Positions 12,750-26,499 of a DNA stretch of 64,000 nucleotides are shown piece by piece. The DNA is from Aplidium turbinatum (taxonomy: Eukaryota > Chordata > Ascidiacea > Aplousobranchia > Polyclinidae). Under the pieces are notes generated by a model that had not been told where the DNA came from, searched no databases, and was given only the letters and a program-made list of their open reading frames with translations. The stretch lies in NCBI GenBank assembly GCA_918807975.1, contig OU964921.1:18812498-18876497 (forward strand). Direction: 5' to 3'. The position numbers and the translations under genes were made by a program. Within the stretch, counting starts at the first letter, position 1, and each line of letters opens with the position of its first letter.

Positions 12750-15530
12750 TTTTGAAAAGACAATTTTTTTTCAATAATGTTCACTTTTAGTACGTTACAA
12801 AACTTCCTTAGACAATTTTTAATGACGTTAGTTCCAAACTAAAAGAATTAGATAGTTTCGCAAAAAAAAATTATTTTTCACTCTATGAAATGTCCTTGAA
12901 AAACTTTTGAAAAATTTTTTTGAAAAGACAATTTTTTTTCAATAATGTTCACTTTTAGTACGTAAATAAACTTTCTTAGACAATTTTTAATGACGTTAGT
13001 TCCAAACTAAAAGAATTAGATAGTTTCGCAAAAAAAAATTAATTTTTACTGTATGAAATGTCTTAGAAAAATTTCTGAAAAATTTCTTTGATAAGACAAT
13101 TTTTTTTCAATAATGTTCACTTTTAGTACGTAAAAAAACTTTCTTAGACAATTTTTAATGACGTTAGTTCCAAACTAAAAGATTTAGATAGTTTTCCAAA
13201 AAAAAAAAGTTTTTCACTGTATGAAATGGTTTTGAAAAATTATTTTAAAAAGACAATTTTTTTTCAATAATGTTCACTTTTAGTACGCAACAAAACTTTC
13301 TTAGACAATTTTTAATGACGTTCGTTCCAAACTAAAGAATTAGATAGTTTCGCAAAAAAAAATTATTTTTTACTGTATGAAATGTTTTTGAAAAATTTTT
13401 GAAAAATTTTTTTGAAAAGACAATTTTTTTTCAATAATGTTCACTTTTAGTACGTAAATAAACTTTCTTAGACAATTTTTAATGACGTTAGTTCCAAACT
13501 AAAAGAATTAGATAGTTTCGCAAAAAAAAATTATTTTTCACTGTATGAAATGTCTTAGAAAAACTTCTGAAAAATTTCTTTGAAAAGACAATTTTTTTTC
13601 AATAATGTTCACTTTTAGTACGTAAATAAACTTTCTTAGACAATTTTTAATGACGTTAGTTCCAAACTAAAAGAATTAGATAGTTTCGCAAAAAAAAATT
13701 ATTTTTCACTGTATGAAATGTCTTAGAAAAACTTCTGAAAAATTTCTTTGAAAAGACAATTTTTTTTCAATAATGTTCACTTTTAGTACGTAAAAAAGCT
13801 TTCTTAGACAATTTTTAATGACGTTAGTTCCAAACTAAAAGAATTAGATAGTTTTGCAAAAAAAAATTATTTTTCACTGTATGAAATGGTTTTGAAAAAT
13901 TATTTTAAAAAGACAATTTTTTTTCAATAATGTTCACTTTTAGTACGTAACAAAGCTTTCTTAGACAATTTTTAATGACGTTAGTTCCAAACTAAAAGAA
14001 TTAGATAGTTTCGCAAAAAAAAATTATTTTTTACTGTATGAAATGTTTTTGAAAAATTTTTGAAAAATTTTTTTGAAAAGACAATTTTTTTTCAATAATG
14101 TTCACTTTTAGTACGTAAATAAACTTTCTTAGACAATTTTTAATGACGTTAGTTCCAAACTAAAAGAATTAGATAGTTTCGCAAAAAAAAATTATTTTTC
14201 ACTGTAGGAAATGTCTTAGAAAAACTTTTGAAAAATTTTTTTGAAAAGACAATTTTTTTTCAATAATGTTCACTTTTGGTACGTAAAAAAACTTTCTTAG
14301 ACAATTTTTAATGACGTTAGTTCCAAACTAAAAGAATTAGATAGTTTCGCAAAAAAAAAATTATTTTTCACTGTATGAAATGTCTTGGAAAAAGTTTTTT
14401 GAAAAGACAAGTTTTTTCAATGATGTTCACTTTTAGTACGTAAATAAACTTTCTTAGACAATTTTTAATGACGTTAGTTCCAAACTAAAAGAATTAGATA
14501 GTTTTGCAAAAAAAAAAAGTTTTTCACTGTATGAAATGTTTTTAAAAAATTTTTTTGAAAAGACAATTTTTTTTCAATAATGTTCACTTTTAGTACGTTA
14601 CAAAACTTCCTTAGACAATTTTTAATGACGTTAGTTCCAAACTAAAAGAATTAGATAGTTTCGCAAAAAAAAATTATTTTTCACTGTATGAAATGTCCTT
14701 GAAAAATTTTTGAAAAATTTTTTTGAAAAGACAATTTTTTTTCAATAATGTTCACTTTTAGTACGTAAATAAACTTTCTTAGACAATTTTTAATGACGTT
14801 AGTTCCAAACTAAAAGAATTAGATAGTTTCGCAAAAAAAAATTAATTTTCACTGTATGAAATGTCTTGGAAAAATTTCTGAAAAATTTCTTTGATAAGAC
14901 AATTTTTTTTCAATAATGTTCACTTTTAGTACGTAAAAAAACTTTCTTAGACAATTTTTAATGACGTTAGTTCCAAACTAAAAGAATTAGATAGTTTTCC
15001 AAAAAAAAAAAGTTTTTCACTGTATGAAATGGTTTTGAAAAATTTTTTTAAAAAGACAATTTTTTTTCAATAATGTTCACTTTTAGTACGTAACAAAACT
15101 TTCTTAGACAATTTTTAATGACGTTCGTTCCAAACTAAAAGAATTAGATAGTTTCGCAAAAAAAAATTATTTTTTACTGTATGAAATGTTTTTGAAAAAT
15201 TTTTGAAAAATTTTTTTGAAAAGACAATTTTTTTTCAATAATGTTCACTTTTAGTACGTAAATAAACTTTCTTAGACAATTTTTAATGACGTTAGTTCCA
15301 AACTAAAAGAATTAGATAGTTTCGCAAAAAAAAATTATTTTTCACTGTATGAAATGTCTTAGAAAAATTTCTGAATAATTTCTTTGAAAAGACAATTTTT
15401 TTTCAATAATGTTCACTTTTAGTACGTAAATAAACTTTCTTAGACAATTTTTAATGATGTTAGTTCCAAACTAAAAGAATTAGATAGTTTCGCAAAAAAA
15501 AATTATTTTTCACTGTATGAAATGTCTTAG
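12750..15530. repeat. 11-mer higher-order repeat, ~1803 bp, two copies, second incomplete
   Basis: Markers repeat at an offset of 1802-1803 bp: tacgttac at 12,791 and 14,593, the ttctgaaaaatttctttgat subtype at 13,071 and 14,874, and the aaatggttttg monomer at 13,228 and 15,031. The second copy loses the pattern near 15,530, where the next block begins. Confidence 0.75.
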
Positions 15531-18415
15531 AAAAATTTCTGAAAAATTTCTTTGAAAAGACAATTTTTTTTCAATAATGTTCACTTTTAGTACGTAAAAA
15601 AACTTTCTTAGACATTTTTTAATGACGTTAGTTCCAAACTAAAGGAATTAGATAGTTTCGCAAAAAAAATTTATTTTTCACTGTATGAAATGTCTTAGAA
15701 AAACTTTTGAAAAATTTTTTTGAAAACACAATTTTTTTTCGATAATGTTCACTTTTAGTACGTAAAAAAACTTTCTTAGACAATTTTTAATGACGTTAGT
15801 TCCAAACTAAAAGAATTAGATAGTTTTGCAAAAAAAAAAAGTTTTTCACTGTATGAAATGTTTGTGAAAAATTTTTTTGAAAAGACAATTTTTTTTCAAT
15901 AATGTTCACTTTTAGTACGTAAATAAACTTTCTTAGACAATTTTTAATGACGTTAGTTCCAAACTAAAAGAATTAGATAGTTTCGCAAAAAAAAATTATT
16001 TTTCACTGTATGAAATGTCTTGGAAAAAGTTTTTGAAAAGACAAGTTTTTTTCAATGATGTTCACTTTTAGTACGTAACAAAACTTTCTTAGACAATTTT
16101 TAATGACATTAGTTCCAAACTAAAAGAATTAGATAGTTTCGCAAAAAAAAATTATTTTTCACTCTAAGAAATGTCTTAGAAAAATTTTTTTGAAAAAACA
16201 ATTTTTTTTCAATAATGTTCACTTTTAGTACGTAAATAAACTTTCTTAGACAATTTTTAATGACGTTAGTTCCAAACTAAAAGAATTAGATAGTTTGCCA
16301 AAAAAAATTTATTTTTTACTGTATGAAATGTCTTAGAAAAATTTTTGAAAAATTTTTTTGAAAAGACAATTTTTTTTCAATAATGTTCACTTTTAGTTCG
16401 TAAATAAACTTTCTTAGACAATTTTTAATAACGTTAGTTCCAAACTAAAAGAATTAGATAGTTTCGCAGAAAAAAATTATTTTTTAATGCATGAAATGTC
16501 TTGGAAAAGTTTTTGAAAAACTTTTGAAAAAGACAATTTTTTTCAATAATGTTTACTTTAGTACGTAAAAAAACTTTCTTAGACAATTTTTAATGACGTT
16601 AGTTTCAAACTAAAAGAATTAGATTGTTTCGCAAAAAAAAATTATTTTTCACTGTATGAAATGTTTTACAAAATTTTTGAAAAATTTGTTTGAAAAGACA
16701 ATTTTTTTTCAATAATGTTCACTATTGGTACGTAAAAAAACTTTCTTAGACAATTTTTAATGACATTAGTTCCAAACTAAAAGAATTAGATAGTTTCGCA
16801 AAAAAAAATTATTTTTCACTGTATGAAATGTCTTGGAAATAGTTTTTTGAAAAGACAATTTTTTTTCAATAATGTTCACTTTTAGTACGTAAAAGAACTT
16901 TCTTAGACAATTTTTAATGACGTTAGTTCCAAACTAAAAGAATTAGATAGTTTCGCAAAAAAAAATTATTTTTCACTGTATGAAATGTCTTAGAAAAATT
17001 TCTGAAAAATTTCTTTGAAAAGACAATTTTTTTTCAATAATGTTCACTTTTAGTACGTAAAAAAACTTTCTTAGACATTTTTTAATGACGTTAGTTCCAA
17101 ACTAAAGGAATTAGATAGTTTCGCAAAAAAAATTTATTTTTCACTGTATGAAATGTCTTAGAAAAACTTTTGAAAAATTTTTTTGAAAACACAATTTTTT
17201 TTCGATAATGTTCACTTTTAGTACGTAAAAAAACTTTCTTAGACAATTTTTAATGACGTTAGTTCCAAACTAAAAGAATTAGATAGTTTTGCAAAAAAAA
17301 AAAGTTTTTCACTGTATGAAATGTTTTTGAAAAATTTTTTTGAAAAGACAATTTTTTTTCAATAATGTTCACTTTTAGTACGTAAATAAACTTTCTTAGA
17401 CAATTTTTAATGACGTTAGTTCCAAACTAAAAGAATTAGATAGTTTCGCAAAAAAAAATTATTTTTCACTGTATGAAATGTCTTGGAAAAATTTTTGAAA
17501 AGACAAGTTTTTTTCAATGATGTTCACTTTTAGTACGTAACAAAACTTTCTTAGACAATTTTTAATGACATTAGTTCCAAACTAAAAGAATTAGATAGTT
17601 TCGCAAAAAAAAATTATTTTTCACTCTAAGAAATGTCTTAGAAAAATTTTTTTGAAAAAACAATTTTTTTTCAATAATGTTCACTTTTAGTACGTAAATA
17701 AACTTTCTTAGACAATTTTTAATGACGTTAGTTCCAAACTAAAAGAATTAGATAGTTTGCCAAAAAAAATTTATTTTTTACTGTATGAAATGTCTTAGAA
17801 AAATTTTTGAAAAATTTTTTTGAAAAGACAATTTTTTTTCAATAATGTTCACTTTTAGTTCGTAAATAAACTTTCTTAGACAATTTTTAATAACGTTAGT
17901 TCCAAACTAAAAGAATTAGATAGTTTCGCAGAAAAAAATTATTTTTTAATGCATGAAATGTCTTGGAAAAGTTTTTGAAAAACTTTTGAAAAAGACAATT
18001 TTTTTCAATAATGTTTACTTTAGTACGTAAAAAAACTTTCTTAGACAATTTTTAATGACGTTAGTTTCAAACTAAAAGAATTAGATTGTTTCGCAAAAAA
18101 AAATTATTTTTCACTGTATGAAATGTTTTACAAAATTTTTGAAAAATTTGTTTGAAAAGACAATTTTTTTTCAATAATGTTCACTATTGGTACGTAAAAA
18201 AACTTTCTTAGACAATTTTTAATGACATTAGTTCCAAACTAAAAGAATTAGATAGTTTCGCAAAAAAAATTTATTTTTCACTGTATGAAATGTCTTGGAA
18301 ATAGTTTTATGAAAAAACAATTTTTTTTCAATAATGTTCACTTTTAGTACGTAAAAGAACTTTCTTAGACAATTTTTAATGACGTTAGTTCCAAACTAAA
18401 AGAATTAGATAGTTT
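15470..18415. repeat. 9-mer higher-order repeat, ~1463 bp, two copies
   Basis: The shared markers are gacattttttaat (15,611 and 17,074), cactctaagaaatg (16,160 and 17,622), the tttgccaaaa monomer, the ttttaatgcatg monomer and gttcactattgg. The copies differ by single-base changes and one 1-bp indel (aagtttttg against aatttttg). Later copies of the same marker order appear at 26.9-29.9 kb and 57.7-60.9 kb. Confidence 0.85.
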
Positions 18416-19699
18416 CGCAAAAAAAATTTATTTTTCACTGTATGAAATGTCTTAGAAAAACTTTTGAAAAATTTTTTTGAAAACACAATTTTTTTTCGAT
18501 AATGTTCACTTTTAGTACGTAAATAAACTTTCTTAGACAATTTTTAATGACGTTAGTTCCAAACTAAAGGAATTAGATAGTTTTGCAAAAAAAAAAAGTT
18601 TTTCACTGTATGAAATGTTTTGGAAAAATTTTTTTGAAAAGACAATTTTTTTTCAATAATGTTCACTTTTAGTACGTTACAAAACTTCCTTAGACAATTT
18701 TTAATGACGTTAGTTCCAAACTAAAAGAATTAGATAGTTTCGCAAAAAAAAATTATTTTTCACTGTATGAAATGTCCTTGAAAAATTTTTGAAAAATTTC
18801 TTTGAAAAGACAATTTTTTTTCAATAATGTTCACTTTTAGTACGTAAATAAACTTTCTTAGACAATTTTTAATGACGTTCGTTCCAAACTAAAAGAATTA
18901 GATAGTTTCGCAAAAAAAATTAATTTTCACTGTATGAAATGTCTTAGAAAAATTTCTGAAAAATTTCTTTGATAAGACAATTTTTTTTCAATAATGTTCA
19001 CTTTTAGTACGTAAAAAAACTTTCTTAGACAATTTTTAATGACGTTAGTTCCAAACTAAAAGAATTAGATAGTTTTCCAAAAAAAAAAAGTTTTTCACTG
19101 TATGAAATGGTTTTGAAAAATTTTTTTAAAAAGACAATTTTTTTTCAATAATGTTCACTTTTAGTACGTAACAAAACTTTCTTAGACAATTTTTAATGAC
19201 GTTCGTTCCAAAATAAAAGAATTAGATAGTTTCGCAAAAAAAAATTATTTTTTACTGTATGAAATGTTTTTGAAAAATTTTTGAAAAATTTTTTTGAAAA
19301 GACAATTTTTTTTCAATAATGTTCACTTTTAGTACGTAAATAAACTTTCTTAGACAATTTTTAATGACGTTAGTTCCAAACTAAAAGAATTAGATAGTTT
19401 CGCAAAAAAAAATTATTTTTCACTGTATGAAATGTCTTAGAAAAACTTCTGAAAAATTTCTTTGAAAAGACAATTTTTTTTCAATAATGTTCACTTTTAG
19501 TACGTAAATAAACTTTCTTAGACAATTTTTAATGACGTTAGTTCCAAACTAAAAGAATTAGATAGTTTCGCAAAAAAAAATTATTTTTCACTGTATGAAA
19601 TGTCTTAGAAAAATTTCTGAAAAATTTCTTTGAAAAGACAATTTTTTTTCAATAATGTTCACTTTTAGTACGTAAATAAACTTTCTTAGACAATTTTTA

Positions 19700-21965
19700 A
19701 TGATGTTAGTTCCAAACTAAAAGAATTAGATAGTTTCGCAAAAAAAAATTATTTTTCACTGTATGAAATGTCTTAGAAAAATTTCTGAAAAATTTCTTTG
19801 AAAAGACAATTTTTTTTCAATAATGTTCACTTTTAGTACGTAAAAAAACTTTCTTAGACAATTTTTAATGACGTTAGTTCCAAACTAAAGGAATTAGATA
19901 GTTTCGCAAAAAAAATTTATTTTTCACTGTATGAAATGTCTTAGAAAAACTTTTGAAAAACTTTTTTGAAAACACAATTTTTTTTCGATAATGTTCACTT
20001 TTAGTACGTAAAAAAACTTTCTTAGACAATTTTTAATGACGTTAGTTCCAAACTAAAAGAATTAGATAGTTTTGCAAAAAAAAAAAGTTTTTCACTGTAT
20101 GAAATGTTTTTGAAAAATTTTTTTGAAAAGACAATTTTTTTTCAATAATGTTCACTTTTAGTACGTAAATAAACTTTCTTAGACAATTTTTAATGACGTT
20201 AGTTCCAAACTAAAAGAATTAGATAGTTTCGCAAAAAAAAATTATTTTTCACTGTATGAAATGTCTTGGAAAAAGTTTTTGAAAAGACAAGTTTTTTTCA
20301 ATGATGTTCACTTTTAGTACGTAACAAAACTTTCTTAGACAATTTTTAATGACATTAGTTCCAAACTAAAAGAATTAGATAGTTTCGCAAAAAAAAATTA
20401 TTTTTCACTCTAAGAAATGTCTTAGAAAAATTTTTTTGAAAAGACAATTTTTTTTCAATAATGTTCACTTTTAGTACGTAAATAAACTTTCTTAGACAAT
20501 TTTTAATGACGTTAGTTCCAAACTAAAAGAATTAGATAGTTTTCCAAAAAAAAAAAGTTTTTCACTGTATGAAATGGTTTTGAAAAATTTTTTTAAAAAG
20601 ACAATTTTTTTTCAATAATGTTCACTTTTAGTACGTAACAAAACTTTCTTAGACAATTTTTAATGACGTTCGTTCCAAACTAAAAGAATTAGATAGTTTC
20701 GCAAAAAAAAATTATTTTTTACTGTATGAAATGTTTTTGAAAAATTTTTGAAAAATTTTTTTGAAAAGACAATTTTTTTTCAATAATGTTCACTTTTAGT
20801 ACGTAAATAAACTTTCTTAGACAATTTTTAATGACGTTAGTTCCAAACTAAAAGAATTAGATAGTTTCGCAAAAAAAAATTATTTTTCACCGTATGAAAT
20901 GTCTTAGAAAAATTTCTGAAAAATTTCTTTGAAAAGACAATTTTTTTTCAATAATGTTCACTTTTAGTACGTAAAAAAACTTTCTTAGACAATTTTTAAT
21001 GACGTTAGTTCCAAACTAAAGGAATTAGATAGTTTCGCAAAAAAAATTTATTTTTCACTGTATGAAATGTCTTAGAAAAACTTTTGAAAAATTTTTTTGA
21101 AAACACAATTTTTTTTCGATAATGTTCACTTTTAGTACGTAAAAAAACTTTCTTAGACAATTTTTAATGACGTTAGTTCCAAACTAAAAGAATTAGATAG
21201 TTTTGCAAAAAAAAAAAGTTTTTCACTGTATGAAATGTTTTTGAAAAATTTTTTTGAAAAGACAATTTTTTTTCAATAATGTTCACTTTTAGTACGTAAA
21301 TAAACTTTCTTAGACAATTTTTAATGACGTTAGTTCCAAACTAAAAGAATTAGATAGTTTCGCAAAAAAAAATTATTTTTCACTGTATGAAATGTCTTGG
21401 AAAAAGTTTTTGAAAAGACAAGTTTTTTTCAATGATGTTCACTTTTAGAACGTAACAAAACTTTCTTAGACAATTTTTAATGACATTAGTTCCAAACTAA
21501 AAGACTTAGATAGTTTCGCAAAAAAAAATTATTTTTCACTCTAAGAAATGTCTTAGAAAAATTTTTTTGAAAAGACAATTTTTTTTCAATAATGTTCACT
21601 TTTAGTACGTAAATAAACTTTCTTAGACAATTTTTAATGACGTTAGTTCCAAACTAAAAGAATTAGATAGTTTTCCAAAAAAAAAAAGTTTTTCACTGTA
21701 TGAAATGGTTTTGAAAAATTTTTTTAAAAAGACAATTTTTTTTCAATAATGTTCACTTTTAGTACGTAACAAAACTTTCTTAGACAATTTTTAATGACGT
21801 TCGTTCCAAACTAAAAGAATTAGATAGTTTCGCAAAAAAAAATTATTTTTTACTGTATGAAATGTTTTTGAAAAATTTTTGAAAAATTTTTTTGAAAAGA
21901 CAATTTTTTTTCAATAATGTTCACTTTTAGTACGTAAATAAACTTTCTTAGACAATTTTTAATGA
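19700..21965. repeat. 7-mer higher-order repeat, ~1131 bp, two copies
   Basis: The copies meet near 20,830. Shared markers at an offset of 1131 bp are the ccaaactaaagg monomer (gacg at 19,870 and 21,001), the cgataatg monomer, and cactctaagaaatg (20,406 and 21,537). The second copy carries its own changes, such as ttagaacgtaac and aaaagacttag. Confidence 0.8.
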
Positions 21966-22369
21966 CGTTAGTTCCAAACTAAAAGAATTAGATAGTTTCG
22001 CAAAAAAAATTTATTTTTCACTGTATGAAATGTCTTAGAAAAACTTCTGAAAAATTTCTTTGAAAAGACAATTTTTTTTCAATAATGTTCACTTTTAGTA
22101 CGTAAATAAACTTTCTTAGACAATTTTTAATGACGTTAGTTCCAAACTAAAAGAATTAGATAGTTTCGCAAAAAAAAATTATTTTTCACTGTATGAAATG
22201 TCTTAGAAAAATTTCTGAAAAATTTCTTTGAAAAGACAATTTTTTTTCAATAATGTTCACTTTTAGTACGTAAATAAACTTTCTTAGACAATTTTTAATG
22301 ATGTTAGTTCCAAACTAAAAGAATTAGATAGTTTCGCAAAAAAAAATTATTTTTTACTGTATGAAATGT

Positions 22370-23240
22370 CTTAGAAAAGTTTTTGAAAAATTTTTTTGAA
22401 AAGGCATTTTTTTTTTAATAATGTTCACTTTTAGTACGTAAAAAAACTTTCTTAGACAATTTTTAATGACGTTAGTTCCAAACTAAAAGAATTAGATAGT
22501 TTCGCAAAAAAAAATTATTTTGCACAGTATGAAATGTCTTGGAAAAATTTTTTTGAAAAGACAATTTTTTTTCAATAATGTTCACGTTTAGTACGTAACA
22601 AAACTTCCTTAGATGATTTTTAATGACGTTAGTTCCAAACTAAAAGAATTAGATAGTTTCGCAAAAAAAATTATTTTTCACTGTATGAAATGTCTTAGAA
22701 AAAATTTTGAAAAATTTGTTTGAAAACACAACTTTTTTTCGATAATGTTCACTTTTAGTACGTAAAAAAACTTTCTTAGACAATTTTTAATGACGTTAGA
22801 TCCAAACAAAAAGAATTAGATAGTTTCGCAAAAAAAAATTATTTTTCACTGTATGAAATGTCTTGGAAAAATTTTTGAAAAATTTTTTTGAAAAGGCAAT
22901 TTTTTTTTAATAATGTTCACTTTTAGTACGTAAAAAAACTTTCTTAGACAATTTTTAATGACGTTAGTTCCAAACTAAAAGAATTAGATAGTTTCGCAAA
23001 AAAAAATTATTTTGCACAGTATGAAATGTCTTGGAAAAATTTTTTTGAAAAGACAATTTTTTTTCAATAATGTTCACGTTTAGTACGTAACAAAACTTCC
23101 TTAGATGATTTTTAATGACGTTAGTTCCAAACTAAAAGAATTAGATAGTTTCGCAAAAAAAATTATTTTTCACTGTATGAAATGTCTTAGAAAAAATTTT
23201 GAAAAATTTGTTTGAAAACACAATTTTTTTTCGATAATGT
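22370..23240. repeat. 3-mer repeat, ~492 bp, about two copies
   Basis: The gcacagtatg monomer at 22,522 and 23,014, with its flanking gttcacgttt and aaatttgtttgaaaac monomers, is duplicated at an offset of 492 bp. The second copy runs into a hybrid monomer (cgataatg joined to gtaaaacaactttc) that lacks one monomer found in the later 8-mer units. Confidence 0.75.
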
Positions 23241-26200
23241 TCACTTTTAGTACGTAAAACAACTTTCTTAGACAATTTTTAATGACGTTAGTTCCAAACT
23301 AAAAGAATTGGATAGTTTCACAAAAAAAATTATTTTTCACTGTATGAAATGTCTTAGAAAAGCTTTTGAAAAAGTTTTTCTGAAAACACAATTTTTTTTC
23401 AATAATGTTCACTTTTAGTACGTAAATAAACTTTCTTTGGCAATTTTTAATGACGTTAGTTCCAAACTAAACGAATTAGATAGTTTTGCAAAAAAAAAAA
23501 GTTTTTCACTGTATGAAATGTTTTTAAAAAATTTGTTTGAAAAGACAATTTTTTTTCAATAATGTTCACTTTTAGTACGTTACAAAACTTCCTTAGACAA
23601 TTTTTAATGACGTTAGTTCCAAACTAAAAGAATTAGATAGTTTCGCAAAAAAAAATTATTTTTCACTGTATGAAATGTCCTTGAAAAATTTTTGAAAAAT
23701 TTTTTTGAAAAGACAATTTTTTTTCAATAATGTTCACTTTTAGTACGTAAATAAACTTTCTTAGACAATTTTTAATGACGTTAGTTCCAAACTAAAAGAA
23801 TTAGATAGTTTCGCAAAAAAAAATTAATTTTCACTGTATGAAATGTCTTAGAAAAATTTCTGAAAAATTTCTTTGATAAGACAATTTTTTTTCAATAATG
23901 TTCACTTTTAGTACGTAAAAAAACTTTCTTAGACAATTTTTAATGACGTTAGTTCCAAACTAAAAGAATTAGATAGTTTTCCAAAAAAAAATTATTTTTC
24001 ACTGTATGAAATGGTTTTGAAAAATTATTTTAAAAAGACAATTTTTTTTCAATAATGTTCACTTTTAGTACGTAACAAAACTTTCTTAGACAATTTTTAA
24101 TGACGTTAGTTCCAAACTAAAAGAATTAGATAGTTTCGCAAAAAAAAATTATTTTGCACAGTATGAAATGTCTTGGAAAAATTTTTTTGAAAAGACAATT
24201 TTTTTTCAATAATGTTCACTTTTAGTACGTAACAAAACTTCCTTAGATGATTTTTAATGACGTTAGTTCCAAACTAAAAGAATTAGATAGTTTCGCAAAA
24301 AAAATTATTTTTCACTGTATGAAATGTCTTAGAAAAAATTTTGAAAAATTTGTTTGAAAACACAATTTTTTTTTCGATAATGTTCACTTTTAGTACGTAA
24401 AAAAACTTTCTTAGACAATTTTTAATGACGTTAGTTCCAAACAAAAAGAATTAGATAGTTTCGCAAAAAAAAATTATTTTTCACTGTATGAAATGTCTTG
24501 GAAAAATTTTTTTAAAAAGACATTTTTTTTTTCAATAATGTTCACTTTTAGTACGTAAAAAAACTTTCTTAGACAATTTTTAATGACGTTAGTTCCAAAC
24601 TAAAAGAATTGGATAGTTTCACAAAAAAAATTATTTTTCACTGTATGAAATGTCTTAGAAAAGCTTTTGAAAAATTTTTTTAAAAACACAATTTTTTTTC
24701 AATAATGTTCACTTTTAGTACGTAAATAAACTTTCTTTGGCAATTTTTAATGACGTTAGTTCCAAACTAAACGAATTAGATAGTTTTGCAAAAAAAAAAA
24801 GTTTTTCACTGTATGAAATGTTTTTAAAAAATTTGTTTGAAAAGACAATTTTTTTTCAATAATGTTCACTTTTAGTACGTTACAAAACTTCCTTAGACAA
24901 TTTTTAATGACGTTAGTTCCAAACTAAAAGAATTAGATAGTTTCGCAAAAAAAAATTATTTTTCACTTAATGAAATGTCCTTGAAAAATTTTTGAAAAAT
25001 TTTTTTGAAAAGACAATTTTTTTTCAATAATGTTCACTTTTAGTACGTAAATAAACTTTCTTAGACAATTTTTAATGACGTTAGTTCCAAACTAAAAGAA
25101 TTAGATAGTTTCGCAAAAAAAAATTAATTTTCACTGTATGAAATGTCTTAGAAAAATTTCTGAAAAATTTCTTTGATAAGACAATTTTTTTTCAATAATG
25201 TTCACTTTTAGTACGTAAAAAAACTTTCTTAGACAATTTTTAATGACGTTAGTTCCAAACTAAAAGAATTAGATAGTTTTCCAAAAAAAAAAAGTTTTTC
25301 ACTGTATGAAATGGTTTTGAAAAATTATTTTAAAAAGACAATTTTTTTTCAATAATGTTCACTTTTAGTACGTAACAAAACTTTCTTAGACAATTTTTAA
25401 TGACGTTAGTTCCAAACTAAAAGAATTAGATAGTTTCGCAAAAAAAAATTATTTTGCACAGTATGAAATGTCTTGGAAAAATTTTTTTGAAAAGACAATT
25501 TTTTTTCAATAATGTTCACTTTTAGTACGTAACAAAACTTCCTTAGATGATTTTTAATGACGTTAGTTCCAAACTAAAAGAATTAGATAGTTTCGCAAAA
25601 AAAATTCTTTTTCACTGTATGAAATGTCTTAGAAAAAATTTTGAAAAATTTGTTTGAAAACACAATTTTTTTTCGATAATGTTCACTTTTAGTACGTAAA
25701 AAAACTTTCTTAGACAATTTTTAATGACGTTAGTTCCAAACAAAAAGAATTAGATAGTTTCGCAAAAAAAAATTATTTTTCACTGTATGAAATGTCTTGG
25801 AAAAATTTTTTTAAAAAGACATTTTTTTTTTCAATAATGTTCACTTTTAGTACGTAAAAAAACTTTCTTAGACAATTTTTAATGACGTTAGTTCCAAACT
25901 AAAAGAATTGGATAGTTTCACAAAAAAAATTATTTTTCACTGTATGAAATGTCTTAGAAAAGCTTTTGAAAAATTTTTTTAAAAACACAATTTTTTTTCA
26001 ATAATGTTCACTTTTAGTACGTAAATAAACTTTCTTTGGCAATTTTTAATGACGTTAGTTCCAAACTAAACGAATTAAATAGTTTTGCAAAAAAAAAAAG
26101 TTTTTCACTGTATGAAATGTTTTTAAAAAATTTGTTTGAAAAGACAATTTTTTTTCAATAATGTTCACTTTTAGTACGTTACAAAACTTCCTTAGACAAT

Positions 26201-26400
26201 TTTTAATGACGTTAGTTCCAAACTAAAAGAATTAGATAGTTTCGCAAAAAAAAATTATTTTTCACTCTATGAAATGTCCTTGAAAAATTTTTGAAAAACT
26301 TTTTTGAAAAGACAATTTTTTTTCAATAATGTTCACTTTTAGTACGTAAATAAACTTTCTTAGACAATTTTTAATGACGTTAGTTCCAAACTAAAAGAAT
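23010..26400. repeat. 7/8-mer higher-order repeat, ~1300 bp, about three copies
   Basis: The ctttctttggc monomers near 23,421, 24,721 and 26,020 are almost exactly 1300 bp apart, and gcacagtatg at 24,156 and 25,456 repeats at the same distance. The first copy is about 1142 bp between gcacag markers (23,014 to 24,156), one monomer shorter than the next. A unit of 8 monomers that has lost one in its first copy is the simplest reading. Confidence 0.8.
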
Positions 26401-26499
26401 TAGATAGTTTCGCAAAAAAAAATTAATTTTTACTGAATGAAATGTCTTAGAAAAATTTCTGAATAATTTCTTTGAAAAGACAATTTTTTTTCAATAATG